A stretch of DNA of 12,330 nucleotides from Kalaharituber pfeilii (lineage: Eukaryota > Ascomycota > Pezizomycetes > Pezizales > Pezizaceae), in contig WHUZ01000318.1 in assembly GCA_015179045.1 (NCBI GenBank), positions 1 through 12,330 of the forward strand, read 5' to 3'. Shown here in pieces: positions 6,963 to 12,208 of this stretch; positions within the stretch are counted from its first letter, which is position 1, and every line of letters starts with the position of its first letter. The notes under the pieces were generated by a model. It was not told where the DNA came from. It saw only the letters and a list, made by a program, of their open reading frames with translations, and did not search any database. The translations under genes and the position numbers were made by a program.

Positions 6963-7075
6963 CGGGGACGCTTCGCTAATTTTTATTTTATATAGATAAT
7001 ATATTATTATAATATATTATATATATAATCTATAATATATTATATATATATAATCTATATAAATAAAAAGAAAAT
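6963..7075. repeat. AT-only palindromic stretch
   Basis: This is an AT hairpin of the form ATTTTTATTTTATATAGA ... TCTATATAAATAAAAAG, with internal repeats of TATAATATATTATATATA and TAATCTATA. No gene. Confidence 0.6.
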
Positions 7076-7139
7076 CGCCCCCGGCTCCGGCCTCCCACGC
7101 GCTTCGCGCTACTAAAGAGGGACGCTTCGCGCTTTAAAA

Positions 7140-7267
7140 CGCCCCGCACCCCCTCTCCCAACCCCCCCACACAAATATATTATTAAAATTTATTTATTTT
7201 ATTTAAAAAATAAATAAAATTTAATAATATATTTGTGGGGAGGGGGGTGGGAGAGGGCGGTGCGGCG
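7140..7267. repeat. 128-bp composite palindrome: GC flanks, C-run/G-run, AT core
   Basis: CGCCCCGCACCCCCTCTCCC is answered by GGGAGAGGGCGGTGCGGCG. Inside are a C-run and a G-run, then ACAAATATATTATTAAA pairing with TTTAATAATATATTTGT. The centre is near 7204. It shares its AT core and layout with 5729-5832, but the outer flanks differ. Confidence 0.85.
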
Positions 7268-7460
7268 TTTCCTTCTTAGCGGAGCTAAGATGCCGCCTGT
7301 TCCACAGCACGGAGTGCGGGGCGGCCTCCATGGAAGTTAAAAATAAAAAAAAAAATAAAAATTTTTTTATTGCTTGAATTTATTAGGCGGTCCCTTAGCG
7401 TAAAACCCTAAATGAAAATAAGTTTTCATCTATTTTACGCGATCCGACCCCCCTGCAACC

Positions 7461-7495
7461 CTTGCGTCGCCCCGCTGGCGGGGCGAAGTGATAAA
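7461..7495. repeat. GC hairpin with GAAGTGATAAA tail, copy 1
   Basis: CGCCCCGC-TG-GCGGGGCG followed by AAGTGATAAA. Further copies are at 7767-7799 and 8734-8772, and related hairpins at 8285-8310 and 9300-9320. Confidence 0.8.
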
Positions 7496-7513
7496 TAAAA
7501 AAGGGGGAAAAAT

Positions 7514-7549
7514 AAAAAAAGAGACCTTCGTCGCTAGGTCTCTTTTTTT
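7514..7549. repeat. Hairpin AAGAGACCT ... AGGTCTCTT, copy 1
   Basis: An A-run and GAGACCT pair with AGGTCTC and a T-run around TCGTCGCT. A second copy lies 70 bp downstream. A stem of this form followed by a T-run resembles a bacterial terminator, but nothing here makes that role likely. Confidence 0.8.
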
Positions 7550-7583
7550 TAAGATTGCGTGTTTGGCCCGGCCATAAAAAGTT

Positions 7584-7617
7584 AAAAAAGAGACATTCGT
7601 CGTTAGGTCTCTTTTTT
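7584..7617. repeat. Hairpin AAGAGACAT ... AGGTCTCTT, copy 2
   Basis: Same as 7514-7549, with loop ATTCGTCGTT and one mismatch in the stem. A degraded trace, GAGACCTTCGTTGATTTT, occurs at about 10147. Confidence 0.8.
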
Positions 7618-7663
7618 ATTTTTATAGAGGAATTTATTAGGTTTAACCTCATAAATTACGGGT

Positions 7664-7836
7664 CTCCTCAATTCGACCCCTCTCCCCCTTCCCCCGACTC
7701 GAATTATTATTCGAGTCATTATACAATTATAATAATAATTGTGGGTCAGGGCCACCCCCCTTCACCCTTTGCGTCGCCCCGGCGGGGCGAAGTGATAAAG
7801 GAGGGGTGGGGGGTTGGGGGGGAAAGAATTGAGGAG
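7664..7836. repeat. Composite palindrome with two inner hairpins
   Basis: CTCCTCAATT (7664-7673) pairs with AATTGAGGAG (7827-7836). Inside are C-runs and G-runs, the hairpin GACTCGAATTATTATTCGAGTC split around TTATTA (7696-7717), and ACAATTATAATAATAATTGT (7723-7742). The GC hairpin with GATAAAG at 7767-7799 sits within the right half, as if inserted there. Confidence 0.8.
7767..7799. repeat. GC hairpin with GAAGTGATAAAG tail, copy 2
   Basis: This matches 7461-7495 (TTTGCGTCGCCCC, then GGCGGGGCGAAGTGATAAA), but the loop has lost bases. Its lead CTTCACCCTTTGC is shared with 8734-8772. Confidence 0.8.
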
Positions 7837-7874
7837 AGGGGCGACTCGCTTAAAGCATTAGGTTTTTTGACGCC

Positions 7875-7945
7875 GCCTCTTCTCAACTTTATTTTTTTTT
7901 TATTTATTTTTCATTTTATGTAATAAAATGTAAAATAAATTAAAT
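7875..7945. repeat. AT hairpin of the CATTTT..AAAATG family, copy 1
   Basis: TTTATTTTTCATTTTATGTAATAAAATGTAAAATAAA folds around ATGTAAT (the two 18-base halves are complementary). A relative lies at 8186-8244. Between 7950 and 8033 lie the GC palindrome ACGCCCCGC ... GCGGGGCGT and a T-run. Confidence 0.65.
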
Positions 7946-8038
7946 AAAAATTGCGGATGCAACGCCCCGCAGCGCGGAGCGTGCGGGGCGTGTGAAAGTG
8001 GTTTTTTTATTTTTTTTTTACTTTTTGCCCTATGGCGC

Positions 8039-8165
8039 CGGGGTTTAAGAAATAAAATTATTAATAATTTTAAATCTTAAACCCCACCGCCATATGCCTT
8101 GAAAAGCACCCAAGATTATTAAATTATTATAAATAATAATATTATAATCTGTGGTGCTTTCAAGG
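8039..8165. repeat. Two consecutive hairpins
   Basis: GGGGTTTAAGA pairs with TCTTAAACCCC (about 8039-8084) around an AT inner stem. Then CCTTGAAAAGCACC pairs with GGTGCTTTCAAGG (about 8098-8165), also around an AT stem with AGATTAT..ATAATCT. Confidence 0.8.
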
Positions 8166-8185
8166 CAAGGGCGGAAAGCGCGAAT

Positions 8186-8244
8186 TTTTTTTTCTTTTAT
8201 TTTTCATTTTGTCTAACAAAATGTAAAATAAAATAGAAAAAAAT
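8186..8244. repeat. AT hairpin of the CATTTT..AAAATG family, copy 2
   Basis: TTTTTTTCTTTTATTTTTCA and TTTTGT pair with ACAAAATG and the A-rich right arm around CTA. It is followed by GC-rich sequence with CGCCCCGC-AAA-GCGGGG (about 8288-8306). Confidence 0.7.
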
Positions 8245-8319
8245 CGCCAGGGGCCTCCCAATGGGATGCACGCCTCGCGTGCTTTGCCTCGCCCCGCAAA
8301 GCGGGGACTTTTTAACTTT

Positions 8320-8465
8320 TTTTTTTTCCTTTTTATTTTAATGTAAAGAAAAAAAGGAGAGCAAAGCGAAAGAATAAAAAAAAATATTTATTTTTATTTA
8401 TAAAAATAAATATTTTTTTATTCTTTGGCCTCGGCCCGCGAAAGCGGGCCGACGCTTTCCTTTCT
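8320..8465. repeat. AT and GC hairpins, gene-free
   Basis: TTTTTTTCCTTTTTATTTT pairs with the A-rich right arm through AAAGAAAAAAAGG. Then GAATAAAAAAAAATATTTA pairs with TAAATATTTTTTTATTC, and CGGCCCGC-GAAA-GCGGGCCG lies at about 8434-8452. No coding evidence. Confidence 0.7.
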
Positions 8466-8471
8466 CTTTCT

Positions 8472-8505
8472 TTTCTTAATTAATTATTGTATAATTAATT
8501 AAGAA
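8472..8505. repeat. Perfect AT hairpin
   Basis: TTTCTTAATTAATTAT-TGT-ATAATTAATTAAGAAA. The following 8520-8600 is AT-only sequence without a gene. Confidence 0.8.
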
Positions 8506-8599
8506 ATAAACAGGAGAAAGTATATAACTTTTTTATATAATGATATAATATATAACATAATATATTATAATATAATCTTTAATATATTATATATATATT

Positions 8600-8898
8600 C
8601 TTTTATAATGTACAAAAGGGAATTCCCTACCCCCGAAGGTCTCTTATAAATAATTTATTCTAATTTTTATTCGGAGCCCGCGAAAGACCCTATGGGTCTT
8701 TTGCCATCAAGAAAAAATAAAATAAAAATCGCCCTTCACCCTTTGCTTCGCCCCGCTGGCGGGGCTCGCTTGCGCCCCTTGCTTTTTATATAATATAAAT
8801 AATATATATATAATATATTATAAATTGCATTTATGACTCGCGCGCAATGCGTTAGAAATATATTATATAATAAATTACCCCCTCTCTCTTTTTATTAA
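8600..8898. other. Gene-free stretch with repeat fragments
   Basis: This stretch contains CCCCCGAAGGTCTCTTATAA (a trace of the 7514 hairpin), GACCC-TAT-GGGTC at 8688-8698, the third GC hairpin copy at 8734-8772, and an AT stretch at 8785-8825. CATTTATGACTCGCGCGCAA (8827-8846) is unlike its surroundings but too short to assign. Confidence 0.5.
8734..8772. repeat. GC hairpin, copy 3, without the GATAAA tail
   Basis: TTCACCCTTTGCTTCGCCCC then GCTGGCGGGGCTCGCTTGC. It shares the lead with 7767-7799 and the loop with 7461-7495, so it looks like a mosaic of the two, but it lacks the GTGATAAA tail. Confidence 0.75.
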
Positions 8899-9045
8899 TT
8901 TTGATATTCCCCGCCTAACCTCGGTAGGATGGGGGCTCCGCTGGATACTAATTTTTATATTCATTATTTTTGATAAAATATACATCCATCCGGATGGATG
9001 TATATTTTAAAAAAAATAGAATATCAAAATTGACATCCAGCGTAG
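8899..9045. repeat. Nested palindrome with a perfect 34-bp core
   Basis: ATTTTGATATT (8898-8908) pairs with AATATCAAAAT (9020-9030). GGGGCTCCGCTGGAT pairs loosely with ATCCAGCGTAGCTCCC. The core at 8975-9008 is a perfect palindrome, AAAATATACATCCATCC and its complement. A decayed copy of the core is at 9078-9111. Confidence 0.85.
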
Positions 9046-9077
9046 CTCCCTTCACTGATAAAGGGGAAATTTATTAA

Positions 9078-9111
9078 AAATATACATTCATCCGGATGAT
9101 GAACGCATATT
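9078..9111. repeat. Decayed copy of the TACATCCATCCGGATGGATG core
   Basis: AAATATACATTCATCCGGAT then GATGAACGCATATTTTT. It has lost perfect symmetry relative to 8975-9008. It lies just after another CTTCACTGATAAAG motif (9052-9065). Confidence 0.65.
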
Positions 9112-9179
9112 TTTTCCAATAAATAGATAATAAAAATTAGTAAAAAGTGGGGCTGTTCCACAACCAAACTCAGAGGGGG

Positions 9180-9275
9180 CGTCGCGCATCGCGTAGCGAC
9201 GCGGAGCAGAGCGTTTTTATTTAATTTTATTTCATTTTTATTTCATAAAAATAAAATAAAATAAATAAAAATATA
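9180..9275. repeat. GC hairpin followed by AT hairpin
   Basis: CGTCGC-GCATC-GCGTAGCGACG near 9180-9202, then an AT hairpin TTTTATTTAATTTTATTTCA ... AAAATAAAATAAAATAAATA at about 9213-9272. Confidence 0.65.
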
Positions 9276-9352
9276 TATTAATAAAAAGTGATAAAGTAGG
9301 GCGAGGCGAACCAGCAGGCAAAGGAGCCATCGGCTCCTTTGCTTCGCCGCGC

Positions 9353-9450
9353 AGGGCTTTCGCACGCCCGCGCGCTTCGCCAAATTTTTGGCGATGCGGG
9401 GGCTACGCCCCCCGCGCGCTCCGCGCTAAAGCAGAGTAGGGGCTCTCTTT
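9353..9450. repeat. Inverted repeat D, right copy, interrupted
   Basis: Bases 9353-9399 are the reverse complement of 5679-5726. The continuation GGGGCTCTCTTTT at 9438-9450 matches the complement of the AAAGGAGAGCCCC that precedes the left copy. The intervening CTACGCCCCCCGCGCGCTCC and following bases are absent on the left, which indicates a small insertion in this copy. Confidence 0.75.
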
Positions 9451-9791
9451 TGATATAATTAAATAAATATATAAAATATGTTTATCAATTTAAATAATAA
9501 ATACATTATATTATATTTATTTATAAAAATGGCTAAAAGACGGCCGCGGCCCCCAAGGGGCCGCGGCTTACGAAAGCGCCGCGCTGGTAGCGCGCGGGGC
9601 GTGCGAGAATGCTTCCTTCGGGTGGGAATTTCTAAGACGCGCTTTATCAGTGAAGAGAAAAAATAAAAAAAAATTAATTTTTTTTATTTTTGGAATGGTC
9701 TCCTTTTTTACTATATTAATATAATATATATATAATATATTATACATTATACATAATATATTATATTATATATTAATATTAATATAAAAAA
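9451..9791. other. Gene-free AT stretches around one GC palindrome
   Basis: GCCGCGGCCCC-CAA-GGGGCCGCGGC at 9543-9567 is a GC palindrome in an AT background. GCTTTATCAGTGAAGAG at 9640-9656 is another copy of the GATAAAG motif. Bases 9672-9790 are AT-only with internal symmetry. The short ORF crossing this stretch has no protein-like features. Confidence 0.6.
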
Positions 9792-9845
9792 GTTAACCAC
9801 TCCGTTGAGAACTCGAAATTAAGTGAATGAATTACGAGCAAGGGC
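9792..9845. other. Short non-palindromic island
   Basis: GTTAACCACTCCGTTGAGAA and the following 30 bases are neither a hairpin nor GC- or AT-extreme, unlike everything around them. The stretch may be a surviving fragment of the sequence into which the palindromes went. No motif can be read in any frame. Confidence 0.3.
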
Positions 9846-9883
9846 GGCGGAGCCGCGTGCTCCGCTGGTCTTCTTTCTTTCAC

Positions 9884-9935
9884 CTCTCTCTTCTTTTTAT
9901 TAATTAATGATATTAATTAATAAAAAAAGAGAGAG
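9884..9935. repeat. AT hairpin, core family TTAATTAATGATATTAATTAA, copy 2
   Basis: TCTCTCTTCTTTTTATTAA and ATTAA pair with TTAATTAATAAAAA and AAGAGAGA around TGATA. The core equals 5926-5960, but here the stem is extended by a pyrimidine/purine arm, matched on both sides. Confidence 0.8.
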
Positions 9936-10046
9936 GAAAAAGAAAGAAAGTGAGCCCGTAAGGCGCCGGGAAGAGGATGGTCGGCGCCTGCCAAGGGCCA
10001 GCGGAGCCCCGCGCAGCGGGCTCTGCCTCCCTCTTTAGTAGCGCGC

Positions 10047-10109
10047 GCACGCACGCCCCCCGCGCCCTGCTTGCTAGCACGCACGCCCCCCCGCGCCGTA
10101 CTTGCTAGC
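10047..10109. repeat. Tandem repeat of about 31 bp, two copies
   Basis: GCACGCACGCCCCCCGCGCC and CTGCTTGCTAGC is followed directly by a second copy with one extra C and GTAC for CTGC. GC-rich, non-coding. Confidence 0.75.
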
Positions 10110-10207
10110 TCTCCTTTTTATATAAGATAAAATAATATATATATAATAGAGACCTTCGTTGATTTTATCTATATAATATAAATTATATAATAATTATTTA
10201 AATTTAT

Positions 10208-10310
10208 GAAAAGTCGCGGGCGCGCAGCGCCCGCGGCCCCTCAGTCGCGCACATATATTAATATATGTGCGCGGCGTGTTAAAGTAATAAATTAGTGGGA
10301 GGCTTCGCTG
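10208..10310. repeat. Inverted repeat C, right copy
   Basis: This is the reverse complement of 5549-5651, with the same two GC palindromes and the same AGTAATAAATTAGTGGGAGG tail. It lies about 110 bp before the second half of the GIY-YIG domain, so C copies bracket the inserted block in opposite orientation. Confidence 0.85.
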
Positions 10311-10423
10311 GTATTTTTTTTTGAATTTTTTTCGGCACGCTACAGGAAGATCCTCCGAAGGAAGGCTGAAAAAAAAAAATAAAAATTTAGTAAGCTGAAA
10401 AAACATTACGGCTAAACTGAAGT

Positions 10424-10570
10424 ATGCGGATTAGCCGCGCTCTTTTTAATAAGTGTTCTTCCTTTAGTCTTACAATTTTGGAGTACTGCGAATCAAAAAT
10501 AATGCTAGAGAGAGAAAAGCATTATCTTGATTTATTGCGGCCTGAATATAATATTGCGAAACATCCTGCT
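10424..10570 (+). pseudogene. GIY-YIG homing endonuclease, C-terminal half of the catalytic domain (fragment 2)
   Basis: The frame from ATG 10424 reads MRISRALFNKCSSFSLTILEYC and then MLEREKHYLDLLRPEYNIAKHPA. This is the standard second half of a fungal GIY-YIG domain; the glutamate of L-E-R-E is the family's metal-binding residue. It complements fragment 1 (4938-5149), whose domain breaks off before this point, so the two look like halves of one domain now about 5.2 kb apart. Sequence just upstream (10400-10423) may belong to the same island. It ends at about 10570, where a C-run palindrome begins. The ATG is an internal methionine of the family pattern and not a convincing start. They could instead come from two different endonuclease copies, but no overlapping residues are seen. 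Confidence 0.8.
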
Positions 10571-10650
10571 GTCCCCCTCCCCCCTTACCCCCTTCCCCCA
10601 ATCCCCCCCATTCCCTGGGGGAATGGGGGGGTAGATACGGGGGTGGGGGG
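10571..10650. repeat. C-run/G-run palindromic element between GIY-YIG and the first NUMOD3
   Basis: It begins GTCCCCCTCCCCCC and ends GGGGGTGGGGGGAC; the inner hairpin is CCCCCCATTCCC-TGGGGGAATGGGGGG. It sits exactly between the end of the nuclease domain and the first linker repeat. Confidence 0.8.
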
Positions 10651-10658
10651 ACTATTCA

Positions 10659-10688
10659 TTTTTGGGTCGTAAGCACTCTCTAAAAACT
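10659..10688 (+). pseudogene. NUMOD3-like repeat 1 of the endonuclease (fragment 3)
   Basis: In the frame starting at 10662 the sequence reads LGRKHSLKT before a TAA. NUMOD3 modules have the pattern G-K-x-H-S-x-E-T and form a small DNA-binding linker in GIY-YIG endonucleases. This lies in a different frame from fragment 2. It is short, but its position directly after the nuclease domain supports it. Confidence 0.55.
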
Positions 10689-10704
10689 TAAATTTTCCCA
10701 CCGT

Positions 10705-10737
10705 AGGCACTCCTCACTAGAAACTAGAATAAAACTG
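10705..10737 (+). pseudogene. NUMOD3-like repeat 2 (fragment 4)
   Basis: The frame from 10705 reads RHSSLETRIKL, a second H-S-x-E-T pattern. It is in yet another frame and only 16 bp after repeat 1. A C-run element follows from about 10746. Confidence 0.5.
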
Positions 10738-11055
10738 GGGAGCTTCCCCCCACCTCTGCGTCTTCCCCCCTCCTCTCCTTATTCTAAGGAGAGGAGGGGG
10801 ACGGGGGGGTGCCTCTGCCCTCGCCCAGCGTAGCTGGGCTTGGCCAGGCGCCTTCGGCGCTAGCCGCTGCCCCCCCTTTTTGGGGTTTGGCAGGCGTCGG
10901 CAGAGCCTCATAAAAATAAAGATTTATTTTTTTTTTTATTTTTTAGCTCGGCCGCCGAAGGGTGGGCCGCCGAAGGGTGGGGGGGGAAAGAGAAAAGTTT
11001 TTTTAATAAAAAAACTTTTCTCTTTCAATTTTATTGATGATATACATCAATAAAA
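10738..11055. repeat. Composite block of palindromic elements between NUMOD3 repeats 2 and 3
   Basis: First a C-run/G-run element (10746-10810) with hairpin CTCCTCTCCTTA-TTC-TAAGGAGAGGAG. Then GCCCAGC-GTA-GCTGGGC (10824-10840) and GCGCC-TTC-GGCGC (10849-10861). Then AAATAAAGATTTATTT (10915-10930), also seen near 6081, and a direct duplication of GCCGCCGAAGGGTGG near 10952-10981. Finally AGAGAAAAGTTTTTTT with its complement (10990-11026) and ATTTTATTGATG-ATATA-CATCAATAAAAT (11029-11057). No gene. Confidence 0.75.
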
Positions 11056-11083
11056 TTTTGGCGCCGTGAGAAGAGGAGTTAAA

Positions 11084-11152
11084 ATACCGCACACACTCGA
11101 AACAAAAGCCAAAATCTCTGCATCTCTGCGTGGGAATAAACGTACTTATGGT
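11084..11152 (+). pseudogene. NUMOD3 repeat 3, the best preserved (fragment 5)
   Basis: The frame from 11087 reads HTLETKAKISASLRGNKR then TYG, an almost textbook NUMOD3 module (H-S-x-E-T-K-x-K-I-S-x-S-L-K-G-N). It is cut by TTTTCCCCCCC at 11153, where another palindromic element starts. Confidence 0.7.
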
Positions 11153-11240
11153 TTTCCCCCCTCGCTCCGCCCACCCCCACCCCGCCCCAATCCCCCCTCC
11201 ACCACTAACGCGGTGGGGGGGTAGAGACGGGTGGGGGGAA
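11153..11240. repeat. C-run/G-run element between NUMOD3 repeats 3 and 4
   Basis: It begins TTTTCCCCCCCTCG and ends GGGTGGGGGGAA. The middle contains CACCACTAACGCGGTGG, related to the TACCACGTTAGTGGTG of the next element. An in-frame TAG lies at 11222. Confidence 0.75.
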
Positions 11241-11281
11241 TCTTCAATAGTGAGGAAACTAAACTACAAAAAAAAATGAAT
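11240..11281 (+). pseudogene. NUMOD3-like repeat 4 (fragment 6)
   Basis: The frame from 11243 reads FNSEETKLQKKMN, with the S-E-E-T-K core of a NUMOD3. It happens to be in the same frame as repeat 3. The next C-run element starts at TTCCCCCTCCCCC, 11281. Confidence 0.6.
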
Positions 11282-11432
11282 TCCCCCTCCCCCACCCTCG
11301 TACTACCCCCTACCACGTTAGTGGTGGGGGGATTGGGGCCGCGCTACGCAAGCTAGCGCGCGCGCGCGCGCGCGCGCGCGCGCGCGCGCGCGCGCTAGCT
11401 TGCGTAGCGCGGGGTGGGGGGGGTGGGGGGAA
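11281..11432. repeat. C-run/G-run element carrying a (GC)20 palindrome
   Basis: It begins TTCCCCCTCCCCCACCC and ends GGGTGGGGGGAA, matching the termini of the 11153 element. Inside are CCACGTTAGTGG (11311-11322) and the 74-bp perfect palindrome 11339-11412. Confidence 0.8.
11339..11412. repeat. Perfect 74-bp palindrome with (GC)20 at its centre
   Basis: The arms CCGCGCTACGCAAGCTA and TAGCTTGCGTAGCGCGG (17 bases each) flank an uninterrupted alternating GC tract at 11356-11395. Alternating GC of this length is the strongest known Z-DNA-forming sequence, and it can also extrude as a cruciform. It is very unusual in an AT-rich organelle background. Confidence 0.95.
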
Positions 11433-11724
11433 GCGGCTAAAAAGGGTAATTCATATGCTCTTGGTGTTAAACGGTCTGAGGAGACTAAGGCAGGCTGGAC
11501 TAGTGGTTCCTGTAGTATTGATAATAGATCATCAGAGTGGTACGAGAGAAGAGTTTGCTTCTGCTTCAGCTCCAGCTAGATTCCTTAACTGTCCTCCTTC
11601 GTCTATATCAAAAAATATGAAAGCTTTCCCTACCAGTGGAAGACTTTACCTTGGACGGTACGAATTAAAAAAAAAAATTAGCTTACTTCCTTTGTTCATT
11701 TCATTGAGTTCCTGGTTTACGTAG
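11433..11724 (+). pseudogene. Endonuclease C-terminal part: NUMOD3 repeat 5 and NUMOD1 module (fragment 7)
   Basis: The frame from 11433 reads AAKKGNSYALGVKRSEETKA, a fifth NUMOD3 repeat. A frameshift near 11495 moves coding to the frame of ATG 11455, where IIDHQSGTREEFASAS then APARFLNCPPSSISKNMK matches the NUMOD1 helix-turn-helix pattern (F-x-S-I-x-x-A-A-R-x-L-N-x-x-x-S-x-I-S-K). It is followed by LYLGRYELKK, as at the C-terminus of many fungal GIY-YIG endonucleases. The stop is TAG 11722. NUMOD1 binds the DNA target. ATG 11455 lies inside the NUMOD3 repeat in the wrong frame and is not the gene's start. With fragments 1 to 6 this completes one GIY-YIG, NUMOD3x5, NUMOD1 protein in order. 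Confidence 0.7.
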
Positions 11725-11776
11725 ACAACCATGTTTCAACGCGTAGTTATGACGAGATGTTGGGGCTAGCTTCGCG

Positions 11777-12208
11777 TTGGGCTCTGGCTGGCTTGCTGGC
11801 TTGCTGGCTTGCTGGCTTGCTTGCTTTGAACTGAACACAGCTCAGATCACCAGGGGAGTCTATTGTTTACACCTTAAGCGGTTTGGCCTTATTAACAGCG
11901 GACCGCTTAGAGCGCTGCTTTTGGCCAAAGAGCCTTATGCTAGTGTGGAAATTACAGCCGCCATGGGTATAGAAGATGAGCATGCTTTATTAGAAATTAA
12001 ACAAAAATTAGGTGGTTCTGTTAAATTAAGAGCTGCCTTTGGTGCCAGCCGAAGGAGGGCTCTTCGATACAGACTCCATAATCGGGCAGGTATGATTGAT
12101 CTAATAACACGTATTAATGGACATATAAGAAATACTGTTAGATTGCCGCAACTCGAATTAGTGTGTCTAATCTCAATATACCAAGGATACTACACACACA
12201 GGAAATAA
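11777..12208 (+). pseudogene. LAGLIDADG homing endonuclease, first domain, first motif degraded
   Basis: The frame contains EPYASVEITAAMGIEDEHA, KLGGSVKLRAAFGAS, LRYRLHNRAGMIDLI and INGHIRNTVRLPQLE, all hallmarks of fungal mitochondrial LAGLIDADG_1 endonucleases that promote group I intron mobility and may act as maturases. The domain is normal from about 11915 to 12160. Upstream, WLAGLL at 11789-11806 lacks the following D-A-D-G and is followed by about 35 residues of unusual sequence before the conserved part. In another frame GLALLTADR (11880-11906) resembles a decayed motif. The TTG at 11777 is only the first possible non-ATG start. After LE (12157) the frame is lost: one missing base near 12168 moves the conserved sequence to the next frame, so the stop at 12206-12208 is spurious. 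It follows the GIY-YIG fragments by 52 bp, so the two belong to adjacent or nested introns. Confidence 0.8.
11789..11820. repeat. 8-bp tandem repeat, four copies
   Basis: TGGCTTGC is repeated perfectly four times and followed by TTGC. It lies where the first LAGLIDADG motif of the downstream gene is expected and reads WLAGLLACWLAC, so the motif's acidic end seems to have been replaced by repeat expansion. Confidence 0.85.

Noticed and set aside
7514..7617. Rho-independent terminators
   Set aside because: Stem plus T-run shape is present, but both are duplicated, lie in gene-free palindromic DNA, and fungal mitochondria do not use this mechanism as far as known.
7395..7923. Overlapping open frames on both strands
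   Set aside because: Both are translations of the twin AAGAGACCT hairpins and A/T-runs; symmetry of palindromes creates open frames on both strands.
9478..9666. Open frame of 62 codons
   Set aside because: AT-only start followed by a GC palindrome; no conserved motif.
5150..10400. CRISPR array
   Set aside because: Repeats are inverted, of unequal length and irregularly spaced, with no constant repeat-spacer unit.
10717..10911. Minus-strand open frame of 64 codons
   Set aside because: Arises from C-run/G-run palindromes opposite NUMOD3 fragment 4; composition is proline, arginine and glycine from repeats.
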